The translations under genes were made by a program, and so were the position numbers. A stretch of 64,000 nucleotides of DNA, taken from the NCBI GenBank assembly GCA_019044685.2, contig JAGTXX020000003.1:806001-870000 (forward strand), in the 5' to 3' direction. This stretch comes from Nannochloris sp. 'desiccata' (taxonomy: Eukaryota > Chlorophyta > Trebouxiophyceae > Chlorellales > Chlorellaceae). Shown here piece by piece: positions 56,217-64,000 of this stretch. A model generated the notes under the pieces. That model did not search any database and was not told where the DNA came from. It saw only the letters and a list, made by a program, of their open reading frames with translations. Each line of letters starts with the position of its first letter. Position 1 is the first letter of the stretch.

Positions 56217-56957
56217 ATGGGGTCCGCTTTACAAGACGCTTTGAAAAAAGTTGAGTTACTGATTGATCAGTTGCAAAGTGGTAACTTCGTAGGTATTGGA
56301 GCAGCTCTTCCTGTCCCAGATAAACTTTTGCCCGCTCCAAAATCACAGGCCAAAGCTGCGAAATCAGCTGCTGTGCCCAAAGAAAAACCTGCGAAGGCAA
56401 AAGCCAGCGGCGCCGGTGGGGGCGGCGGTGCTGCCATTGAAGGCCCTGAGCTTTTAGCCAAAGCACACCTGGCTGTCGCTCGTGTCACCTCGGTGGTCGA
56501 GCATCCCAACAGCGATAAACTCTACATCACAACTCTTGATGTTGGCAATGACCAGACCCGCCAAGTAGTTGCGGGCCTCCGCAAATACATCGCAGCAGAA
56601 GATCTTCAAGGCTCTCTCGTAGCTGCCGTGTTGAATTTAAAGGCAGCAAAACTGGGCGGAGAGCTGTCTGAGGGTATGATTTTAGCATCTAGTGAACCTG
56701 AGGGGGTAGGTGAAGGTCGAGTAAAACCTCTTGTGCCCCATGCTAGCTCAGCTCCTGGAGACCAACTGAGATTACAAGGGCATGATGCACCCGACCCTGA
56801 TGGATACCCCAAGACACTAAAAGGGGATCATTGGAGGAAGATTGTACCAAGCTTGGCTGTTATTGGTGGTGTGGCTTGCTTCGACGGGAAGCCATTGGCG
56901 ACCAGTAGTGGACTTGTTGGTGCTCCTAGCTTCCCTGACAAGTCAACAATTAGCTAG
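56217..56957 (+). CDS. EMAPII/Arc1-type tRNA-binding protein
   Basis: A 246-codon frame beginning MGSALQDALKKVEL; this Met is taken because it is the first ATG in frame. After a short helical N-terminus and a Lys/Ala/Gly linker, residues from about 82 form the EMAPII OB-fold tRNA-binding domain: HLAVARVTSVVEHPNSDKLY, RQVVAGLRKYI, VLNLKAAKLGGELSEGMILA and VPHASSAPGDQL. Such proteins bring tRNA to aminoacyl-tRNA synthetases (Arc1 in yeast; AIMP1; the C-terminal domain of plant MetRS). Here the domain stands alone rather than fused to a synthetase. A TGTAA signal is at 57007. Confidence 0.9.
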   Translation: MGSALQDALKKVELLIDQLQSGNFVGIGAALPVPDKLLPAPKSQAKAAKSAAVPKEKPAKAKASGAGGGGGAAIEGPELLAKAHLAVARVTSVVEHPNSDKLYITTLDVGNDQTRQVVAGLRKYIAAEDLQGSLVAAVLNLKAAKLGGELSEGMILASSEPEGVGEGRVKPLVPHASSAPGDQLRLQGHDAPDPDGYPKTLKGDHWRKIVPSLAVIGGVACFDGKPLATSSGLVGAPSFPDKSTIS

Positions 56958-57101
56958 CTAGTGAATGCGCTGTTATTTTAAAAGGATTTTGAGTAGTCAT
57001 TTCAAATGTAACAATGTTTTCCTCCAAGTTGTTGAAAAATAGTTCTATCTATAGTTGTCCTGCTGAAACTTCGGTGGGGAACGTGCTGAGGTTCCCTCTT
57101 T

Positions 57102-57108
57102 TATATAA
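57102..57108 (+). promoter_or_regulatory. TATA box of the LanC-like gene
   Basis: TATATAA about 40 bases before the ATG at 57149, implying a leader of only about 10-15 bases. Confidence 0.5.
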
Positions 57109-57148
57109 GGTCAAACCCAACGAGCAGTGACCATAGTCTGAAATCAAA

Positions 57149-58667
57149 ATGCGTATTTTAAAGATCCAAGGCATGATGGGTCGACATTTTAAAAACCAAT
57201 TGCCAGATTACAAACCTGGCACTTCGATCACAATTGACAAATCTAAATTTGCACGATACACAAAACAGACCTTGGACCGTATTTTGAAAGATGAAAATGC
57301 CCTACAGAGGGCAAGTGTATATACAGGTGAGTAGTACGGGGGGTAGCTTATCATTTCGGAGCAAGAGTTCATATCTCACATTTAGGATTAATGTAATCAT
57401 TCTTTCCCGTGATCGGCTTATCTGCGCAGGAAGCGCTGGCATTGCCTATGCCATATGCCACACTCTACGCAACACAGAAATAGCTTCCCACTTCCCAGAC
57501 GCAGCTCAACTTGCAAAAAATGCTGTAGACCTCTCTTGCATAGCTTTACAACAGCACCACCATCACCCCAGTGGCGTACCTTGGAGCTTGGCCTTCGGCG
57601 AGGCTGGTGCTCAACTTGTCGCTGCCTTTGCACACCATATAGCTGCAAACTGCGGTGTTACCCCAAACGCAGATTTACAGGCTGCTGCTGCACGCCATGT
57701 AGAAAATTTTATTCAGTACGGTGACATTGCCGTCTCTGCTGCTTGCCATGAAGACGAGTTCCTTTATGGAAGGGCAGGGTACCTTATGGGGGCTTTATAT
57801 TTGAACAACTATTTCTCAGAAATCTCGCCAAAAAGTAGTACTCCCCCACCTGCCGTCCTCGTTCCCGGCACTTTGATCGAAGCCCTTGCTAGAGTCCTCC
57901 TCTCCTCTGGAAAACGCCAAGCTGCTGCCACCTTGCCGCCCTTAGATCCAGAATACAACACTCCATTATGGTGGGAATGGCATGGTTCCCCTTATTTGGG
58001 CGCTGCACATGGCAGTATGGGCATACTTTATGTTCTTCTACAAGTTCCGGAGCCTCTCCTTGATGCAATCCCGCATTCTAGAGAACTAATTCGTGGGGCT
58101 GTAGAGTACGTAATGACACTGGAATGTGATAAATTGGGTACCCGAGGGGTGCATCACCGTAGAGGTCATTTCCCGAGTAGAATGGGGGCTGTCAGGGATA
58201 AAGAGCCGCTGGTTCATTGGTGTCATGGCGCACCCGGTGCAGTATTTCTCTTTACCCAAGCAGAAAAGGTACTTCTTAAGAGTACAGACAAAGACGGGGG
58301 TCAAAGAGCAGAGTGTAACCAAACAGGGAGGTATCTAGCGGTAGCTGAAAGGGCGGGGGAGACAATTTGGCAAGAGGGTTTATTAAAAAAGGGTCCTGGA
58401 GCCTGCCACGGTGTTTCAGGCAATTCCTTTGCGCTGTTAAAGTTGTATAAAGAAACGAAGGATGAAAAATGGCTATATAGAGCAGTGAAATTTGCAGAGT
58501 TTATGGATACACAGGAATTTTTAAAAGAAGCGAGCCAACCTGATCATCCGAATAGCTTATTTGAAGGGACCGCTGCAGCGGCGTGCTTGTATGCAGATTT
58601 GATTGACCCCAGAAATGCATGTTTCCCGTTGTTTGATCTTCCCAGGGGGAGGGTGATAGACGGTTAG
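57149..58667 (+). CDS. LanC-like protein (LANCL/GCR2 family)
   Basis: Exons 57149-57326 and 57430-58667 join in phase 1 (103-base intron), 471 residues. The GxxG repeats of the alpha/alpha barrel recur: YTGSAGIAYAI, YGRAGYLMGALYL, LGAAHGSMGILYVL, HGAPGAVFLF, CHGVSGNSFALL and FEGTAAAACLY. The zinc ligands are the Cys in HWCHGAPG and the Cys-His of ACHGVSGN. LANCL proteins add glutathione to dehydroalanine and dehydrobutyrine residues; the plant GCR2 name reflects an older, disputed ABA-receptor claim. No lanthipeptide precursor or modification genes are nearby, so a housekeeping role is likely. Length is normal for the family. Confidence 0.94.
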
Positions 58668-58838
58668 AGGTGGGTAGGGATAGAGATATGAGTCTGGAAA
58701 TTTTACCTAATAGTCTGGATACCCGAGGGCGCTGGCGAGTCAGGAGGTTTTCTACTTAAGCTTACGTTGCATTTCATTGACGCATTTAGTAATAAATTTA
58801 TTTGATCGTACTATCATTGTAATACTTTATTTGGAAAT

Positions 58839-59558
58839 ATGTCTCTAATACTAAAAAGCTGCGCATCGCAATTGCAGCATGTGCAGTTCACATCCACATC
58901 ATATGCTCGTGTTCCTAGAAGATCAATTGCAGTGCGTTCAGGGTGCAATGAAGATCTTCCGATTGAGCTACAAGGTACGCATGCATCAGCTCATTCTTGC
59001 CGCTGGCTTTCTTCTGCCCCAGTCTCATTTCTGAGGTTCTCCACCCACCGCCCCCTCAAACACAGTTTTTGTTTCTTTTCTTCTTTACCCCTTTTTGCAG
59101 ATTTGAAAATAACAGACCAAGGTTTATTAATAGACGAAAAGACCGGCGAAGTCATCAACGAATACGGCGCAACTCGTTTTGATATTAAGATGGCAGCTCT
59201 AAACGGCCAATTTCAACCACCGCCATCTGTACAAGACACAGAACGCAGCACAGGTCTAATTTTAGACTCGCTCATGCATTGGCCAGCTACCTACGATTTC
59301 CAATTCGTATTAAAAACAGCGCAAGGAGAAGCAACGAGTTCTCCTGCTGAAATCTTAGAAGAAATGCGTGTTTTAGTGGGCAGAATATGCTCTAAAGAGA
59401 TTGAAGTAAGTGTCTGTTCAGTCAAAGAGAGGAAAGGAGGAAAGTATGTCAGTGTGACGGTACCTGCTGTAGTGAATGGACCTGAAGTAATACAACGTGT
59501 GTTTGATACTTTAGAAGAGGATGCTAGTTTTAACGGAAGAATATTGATGAAGTATTGA
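58839..59558 (+). CDS. DUF493 family protein, plastid-targeted
   Basis: Exons 58839-58974 and 59101-59558 join in phase 1 (126-base intron, GTACGC/GCAG), 197 residues. The leader is Ser/Arg-rich and looks like a transit peptide. The mature part, LLIDEKTGEVINEYGATRFD, then PATYDFQFVLKT, and EVSVCSVKERKGGKYVSVTV, is the plant-type DUF493 (YbeD-like, UPF0250) ferredoxin-like fold. Bacterial YbeD is a small ACT-like regulator of unknown mechanism; the plastid copies are uncharacterised. Reading through the intron also stays open, so an unspliced form is possible but would insert unrelated residues into the conserved region. A TGTAA signal is at about 59660. Confidence 0.88.
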   Translation: MSLILKSCASQLQHVQFTSTSYARVPRRSIAVRSGCNEDLPIELQGTHASAHSCRWLSSAPVSFLRFSTHRPLKHSFCFFSSLPLFADLKITDQGLLIDEKTGEVINEYGATRFDIKMAALNGQFQPPPSVQDTERSTGLILDSLMHWPATYDFQFVLKTAQGEATSSPAEILEEMRVLVGRICSKEIEVSVCSVKERKGGKYVSVTVPAVVNGPEVIQRVFDTLEEDASFNGRILMKY

Positions 59559-59815
59559 TTAGTAGTAGCAGTCAAGGCAGTAATGACGATGATGGTTTTG
59601 TCGGAACCTTTGCATTTTCAGCTTCAGAATTGATATTATGCCATCTATTTTACTTTGCATGTAAACTATTCCTATGGCTATCTTGTATTATACAAATTAA
59701 ACAACAGAATTAAAATTGTATTATATATCTAAAGACGGGTATGTATCATAACAGCCAACTCCACCGGTGTTAAGGACAGTTTAAGGTCTTACAGTTTAAG
59801 GATAGCTCCCTCCCC

Positions 59816-60406
59816 CTAGTGACCACCATTCATTCTTCTTCTTCTTCTTCTTCTTCTTCTTCTTCTTCTTCTTCTTCTTCTTCTTCTTCTTCTTCTTCTT
59901 CTTCTTCTTCTTCTTCTTCTTCTTCTTCTTCTTCTTCTTCTTCTGCTACTGCTACTGCTACTGCTACTGCTACTGCTACTGCTACTGCTACTGCTACTGC
60001 TACTGCTACTGCTACTGCTACTGCTACTGCTACTTGCTGGTGGTGGTGGTATTATATAAGCGCGAGTTGGGACAAATGTTACGTCGTGTCCATTCTCCTG
60101 CATTGGAACGAGCATTTGCCTCATCACAGAGTCAAGGCAACGGCCAGATTTGTCTCCAGCAAATTTGTCACCTCGGGTTTGATTCAAGGCGTCAAGGAAT
60201 GGAGCGACTTTGTTGGAGAAAGTGCCAAAGGCTGCAATGTACAAAGCCTCCAGCGAGTGTCCTTCTTCTTCAGTAACATCCTCAACTAAATTGTCATGCA
60301 AGTATCTGGCGGTATTAGCGTGTGCCATGGCCCTGTTGACAAACATTGGTTTATATGAACCTAGACCTTGTGCTGCGAGCTGATGTTGCTCCCAACGTCT
60401 GATTTC
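59816..60406 (-). CDS. Uncharacterised ORF ending in microsatellite-encoded poly-Ser and poly-Arg
   Basis: An open frame from a possible acceptor (CAG at 60409-60407) with residues EIRRWEQHQLAAQG, then MFVNRAMAHANTARYLHDNL, VAPFLDALNQTRGDKFAG and a short proline run. It then runs into about 30 Ser and about 38 Arg encoded by two adjacent microsatellites, and stops at 59816. The folded-looking part (about 95 residues) matches nothing I recognise, and no upstream exon could be joined in phase. It may be an exon of a larger gene or a decayed copy; translation through the repeat is unproven. Confidence 0.35.
   Translation of the reverse strand, partial: EIRRWEQHQLAAQGLGSYKPMFVNRAMAHANTARYLHDNLVEDVTEEEGHSLEALYIAAFGTFSNKVAPFLDALNQTRGDKFAGDKSGRCLDSVMRQMLVPMQENGHDVTFVPTRAYIIPPPPASSSSSSSSSSSSSSSSSSSSSSSSSSSSSSRRRRRRRRRRRRRRRRRRRRRRRRRRRRRRRRRRRRRMNGGH
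59833..59943. repeat. (TTC)37 microsatellite
   Basis: Thirty-seven perfect TTC units, 111 bases, directly followed by a TGCTAC repeat. GAA/TTC tracts of this length can form triplexes and are length-unstable. Confidence 0.95.
59944..60033. repeat. (TGCTAC)15 repeat
   Basis: Fifteen perfect hexamers, 90 bases, starting exactly where the TTC array ends. On the minus strand it reads AGC-AGT in the frame of the ORF above, giving Ser-Ser. Confidence 0.95.
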
Positions 60407-60545
60407 CTGGAGTGTACTTTTATCGGTCCATCAATTGTTTTACTTATTCAGCTCTTTTGATTGATGCCGCGTTTTTAGATCTCCTACAGAGGTTGCACCA
60501 CTCAGCTGTATCATTGTGCAACAGAAAGTTTGGAAAAGAAAGGAT

Positions 60546-62099
60546 CTAAAGTTCAGAATGATCTGATTCTGGAGAGTCACGTGAGGCACCAGCAGCGTTT
60601 GATCCTTCACTATTTTTACTCTTCAATCTACCTCTTTTAATCTCCGTACCTAATTCGTACAGAAACTTCACATAAGCTACTCTACTGGTACTGTATTGTT
60701 TTAAACTGTACCGCTCATTAGGGGCATGTACTGCATCTGAACTTAGTGCAAAGGCCAGGGTAGTTGTCTCAGCACCTAAATATTTCTGAAAAGCAGCCAT
60801 AGCAGGTATGGTAGCCCCATTACGCACGTACTGCGGCTCTGCACCAATGACCTCTTTCAAAATTTTTGCCGCGGCAGTGTTCACAGGGCTGTTTCGATCC
60901 GTCACAAAGGGGAAAGCCTTAAAACCCAGTTCCCTGACAGTAACATTGCACGCCTTTGGGTGGTGTTCTTGAATATGCGCTTCTAAGAGTGCTAGAATCT
61001 CTTTAGGATCTTGATCTGGTACGAGTCTTGCGGCTAATTTTGCCACGGCTGTTGCCGGGAGCACAGTTTTAATTCCAGCTCCAGCATACCCACCCGCGAT
61101 TCCTACTATTTCTAGCGTCGGGCGCAGCCAAATACGTTCTAAACTGGAGAAACCTTCCTCACCTAAGGGTTCTAAGGCGCCAATGGCCTGAACTAATTCA
61201 GCAGTGTCGTCAAAATTCATTGCTAAGATATCATCTCGATCCTCTGGTGTTATTTTCCGTACTTTTTTATAGAAATCTTTGACGAGTACCTTATTTGTGA
61301 CAGGGTCAAACATGGTGTAAAGGAGTTGAATTAAAGCGCGAGCTGGGTTTTGGACAGCTCCACCGTACATACCACTATGAACATCACGGTTCAAAGATGT
61401 TATTTCAATCTCAATCGCAGCTGCGCCACGCAAACCAAGGGTTAAACTTGGCTGTGTCTCACTCGTTTGTCCACCATCTGCAGATATAACAAAGTCACAA
61501 GCAAGCGTTTCGGAATACTCCTCCAAAAAGGGTTCTAAATAAGGGGAGCCTATCTCTTCTTCACCCTCGATGATAAACTTTATATTTAAAGGCAAAGTTT
61601 TATCAATTTTGAGCATGGCTTCGACAGCTTGTATGGCTCCTAGATGGCTTTTGTCATCAGATGCACCTCTTCCCCAGACAGCGCCGTCTTTTACAATTGG
61701 CTTGAAAGGCGGTGAAGACCAGTTTTCTACTGGGTCAGCTGGTTGGACATCGTAATGGCCATAAATCAACGCAACTGGCAGATTTGTGTCTACTATAAAT
61801 TCTCCATAGACTGCTGGTCGTGGCCCTTTGGGATTTTCGAGTACACGGACATTTTGGAGGCCAGCGGTCTTGAGACGTTTTTTCACCCAGTCTGCCGCTT
61901 TGAGGATGTCTTTTTGGTTATCAGGAATAGCAGAGACACTGGGAATGGAGACAAATTCGAGGAGTTCTTTTACGTACGCGGCTTCGTTGCCGTCGAGAGC
62001 TTCCAAGATTTTATTCTCACTAGCGAATGTGCATTTGAAAATTAAGATCAGAATGAAAGCAACTTTTGCAGACACCCTTGTTGATGGTACCCTCAGCAT
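60546..62099 (-). CDS. M20-family dipeptidase (carnosinase-like)
   Basis: A 517-codon single frame. The first about 26 residues are a signal sequence (VAFILILIFKCTFA), so the enzyme is probably secreted or vacuolar. The di-zinc site motifs are GHYDVQP (His115), GRGASDDKSHLGA (Asp148), EGEEEIGS (Glu about 180-182), ISADGG and the late SSDAVHAPNERY. The NRDVHSGMYGGAVQNP segment is the dimerisation/lid sequence of CNDP-type dipeptidases. It hydrolyses dipeptides; the exact substrate is unknown. The C-terminal about 30 residues are a Lys/Ser-rich extension. Length is slightly above the usual 470-500. Confidence 0.95.
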   Translation of the reverse strand: MLRVPSTRVSAKVAFILILIFKCTFASENKILEALDGNEAAYVKELLEFVSIPSVSAIPDNQKDILKAADWVKKRLKTAGLQNVRVLENPKGPRPAVYGEFIVDTNLPVALIYGHYDVQPADPVENWSSPPFKPIVKDGAVWGRGASDDKSHLGAIQAVEAMLKIDKTLPLNIKFIIEGEEEIGSPYLEPFLEEYSETLACDFVISADGGQTSETQPSLTLGLRGAAAIEIEITSLNRDVHSGMYGGAVQNPARALIQLLYTMFDPVTNKVLVKDFYKKVRKITPEDRDDILAMNFDDTAELVQAIGALEPLGEEGFSSLERIWLRPTLEIVGIAGGYAGAGIKTVLPATAVAKLAARLVPDQDPKEILALLEAHIQEHHPKACNVTVRELGFKAFPFVTDRNSPVNTAAAKILKEVIGAEPQYVRNGATIPAMAAFQKYLGAETTTLAFALSSDAVHAPNERYSLKQYSTSRVAYVKFLYELGTEIKRGRLKSKNSEGSNAAGASRDSPESDHSEL

Positions 62100-62564
62100 A
62101 TTGAGGAAATAGTTTTATTATTATTATCGTTGGAATTCTTTTATAGTGCGTCTGATCTCACTCCAGGTTTGACTTCATTTTGAAATATTGCAGCGGCGGC
62201 CTTGGTGCTAAAAAAATTCAAGCTGCATCCTACTAGCATTCTGATGGCTCGATGAAAAGGTGCCAGTGCTTCAAGCTTATGCAACAGTACACTTAGTCAG
62301 TTGAACGCAAGAAAGCACGAATGTACTATCTAAGGCTCTATTTAAGGCTCGAAAGCTGTTACACTTCAAGTCCAAGTTGGATCCGATCTGAACCTTCCCT
62401 GTTTGGCTTGGCCCAAAAATGGCGCTAAGTAGAGATATGGCAATTGCAATCCTGGTTTCGGCGAAATTTTGGGCCTTTACTTTACAAATCGCTAAATTAC
62501 GGCGCCATGCATCCTAGAACACATAAAATATACTTACTAGCCCTTGAGGATTAAAGTTGAAGAG
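62100..62564. other. Divergent intergenic region, dipeptidase and receptor-like gene
   Basis: About 465 bases between divergent starts. No clear TATA and no recognisable element. Confidence 0.5.
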
Positions 62565-64000
62565 ATGAATTGTGTATTGAAAGCAGTTTTCGTAACCATT
62601 CTAATCTCACCCATAGTATTTGGACGATTTATACTACAGGACAATGTGGGAAATCAAGGCATCAATGTTCCTGCAGCCACCCAGGTAGGACACTCCATGC
62701 ACCTGCATGATCAGGATAAATAACAGACTTCTTGCATCAATTATCGTATTCTAACCTCACCAATCATTTTTGCTCCGACAGGAAAATGGATTGGATACAG
62801 GTTACAGCCTTTCCAACCCTCTTAATTGGCCCCCAAAAAAGCCTTTCACGGTCAGGTTTGCCGTCGCCCTGTACAATACCTCTGCTGATAGTTCAATTAC
62901 TGCCAGAGAAATAGAAATAGGATACCAATTCTGGGAATATGAACTGAATAAGCGAGGTGGTATCCCGATTGGTGAAAGCAAAAATGCCTTGGTTGAGGTG
63001 AAATTCCTCTATTATAATAAAAAAGACCTTGTTGCCGACTCAAGACAGCACCAAGACTTGCTGAATGCTGCTATTGCCCAAGGAGAAGTAGACTTCTTAC
63101 TTGGAGGAGAGACTTCTTTTGCTGCAGATGAACTGTTGGTATCTCAAAAGCAGAAACGAATAGCGATGCTTTGCTGCCATGGACCGCCGTTAGTGTACCA
63201 GCAAGCTGCATATGCTGCATTCAAAACCAACACAGAAAATAAACTGTTTGGGATTCACATAAACAGCGAACTGTACACGAATAGGCTTATTCGAAGCATC
63301 ATCGTCAATAATAAAGCTAACAAAATAGCTTTAGTTTATTCAAGCAGAGAAAGTATCTTTACGTCAACGGCTGTGAACTCTACAATGGCACAACTGCAGA
63401 GATTAAACAGTTCAGGTATTTACAGCAACTTCCCACACAGTGAAGTTATAGAAATCCCTCAACAGTATACGGAGGATCTTGAATATCACAAGGCGGTCGC
63501 CAGGAAAATTAGAGATGAAGAATTTGATACTGTCTTGGCCTTCACGCTCAATTCTGATGGGAAATGCCTTCTAATAGCTCTGCAGGAAGAAAAGCCACGT
63601 CTGAAGACACTGTTTGTTACAGTAACGCCTACAAACAAGGGTTCTGTCGAAGCTTTAACCGCTTCTGGTGTTCGAATGGAGCATATTCTGAGCGCTGGTC
63701 AATGGTAAGAGACGAGTTTGCGCTTAAATTACTTAGCTTGCTTTGACTTGCCTCGCTAACTCTGTTCTTTGAATCTTTGCAGGCATGTCCAACTTAATTT
63801 TGCAGAAGATGAAGAAAGACTATATTCTGCAGGCGAAGAAGGTGTTTTGTGGCCCACTTCGACCGACTTTGCTAAGTTGTTTGTGAACTACACCTCTACT
63901 TATAAGAATAGCACCGAGCCCGTTACTTATACTCAAGCGTCAGCCGCCGCCGCGGCGTATACCCTACAATTAGGGATAACAGCTGCGTTCAAGGAGTGTC
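62565..64000 (+). CDS. Receptor-like protein with type-1 periplasmic-binding (ANF-receptor) fold, N-terminal part
   Basis: Exons 62565-62684, 62782-63704 and 63783 to the right edge are joined in phases 0 and 2 (introns 97 and 78 bases). A signal peptide (CVLKAVFVTILISPIVFG) precedes a Leu/Ile/Val-binding-protein-like domain: FTVRFAVALYNTSADS, REIEIGYQFWEYELNKRGGI, VDFLLGGETSFAADELLVSQ, NKANKIALVYSSRESIF and DEEFDTVLAFTLNSDGKCLL. Several Asn-x-Ser/Thr sequons suggest an extracellular, glycosylated ligand-binding head. In green algae such heads occur on membrane guanylate cyclases and kinases; the effector part lies beyond the window. Confidence 0.8.

Noticed and set aside
57149..58667. Lanthipeptide biosynthesis locus
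   Set aside because: The LanC-like gene has no precursor peptide, LanB/LanM or transporter neighbours; it is the eukaryotic LANCL type.
60440..60512. Possible first exon (MIQLSGATSVGD) of the Ser/Arg-tract ORF
   Set aside because: The only donor would give a 37-base intron and the wrong phase.
1..64000. CRISPR arrays, bacterial operons or prophage
   Set aside because: Introns, poly(A) signals and gene content are eukaryotic; no regularly spaced repeats were seen.

Overview
This window is nuclear DNA of a photosynthetic eukaryote, most likely a unicellular green alga. The coding sequences are interrupted by short GT-AG introns (about 100-270 bases). The gene set is plant-like: an AP2/ERF transcription factor, a DUF506 (PDDEXK-like) protein, a TRAPPC5 close to the land-plant form, a plastid Shewanella-like phosphatase, a plastid-type carbamoyl-phosphate synthase large subunit, and a DUF493 protein with a transit-like leader. 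TGTAA, the poly(A) signal typical of chlorophyte algae, lies within about 10-180 bases of the stop codon of at least ten genes. The standard genetic code is used, with TAA, TAG and TGA all serving as stops. I cannot name the species.

Layout. 0-8.1 kb: the N-terminal part of an ankyrin protein, a YqgF-type resolvase, an AP2 factor, an Elongin A-like protein and ribosomal protein uL23 (RPL23A). 8.5-13 kb: a very long CobW-type GTPase fusion and TRAPPC5. 13-15 kb: gene-poor DNA rich in GGGAAA/TTTCCC motifs, with a 27-bp tandem repeat and one small basic ORF. 15-30.3 kb: a cytochrome P450, an ePHD-SET-RS protein, a divergent histone H4 fused to a long C-terminal region, carbamoyl-phosphate synthase and diphthine synthase (divergent pair), and a secreted, probably GPI-anchored glycoprotein. 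31-42.9 kb: SLU7, a WRAP73-like WD protein, a ZUP1/UFSP-type peptidase, a DUSP-USP deubiquitinase and a small KGG/Em-like stress protein. 43-47 kb: mostly non-coding, with a C2orf69-family gene interrupted by an in-frame TGA and a broken ATPase-like remnant. 47.4-64 kb: SLP phosphatase, DUF506 protein, TMCO4-like hydrolase, EMAPII/Arc1-type tRNA-binding protein, LanC-like protein, DUF493 protein, a microsatellite-encoded Ser/Arg ORF, an M20 dipeptidase and the start of a type-1 periplasmic-binding-fold receptor.

The genes are mostly housekeeping and unrelated neighbours, as is normal for a compact algal genome. Several neighbours are divergent pairs with 190-300 bp between start codons, which suggests shared bidirectional promoters. 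The most unusual item is the histone H4-like protein at 22.0-23.0 kb. Its complete H4 fold runs on past the canonical TLYGF end into about 160 extra residues, and the last 80 resemble an MCM-type winged helix. The in-frame TGA in the C2orf69-like gene and the CobW/degenerate-thioredoxin/zinc-ribbon fusion are also worth following up. Splice joins were deduced by hand from reading-phase agreement and family similarity; no transcript data were available.
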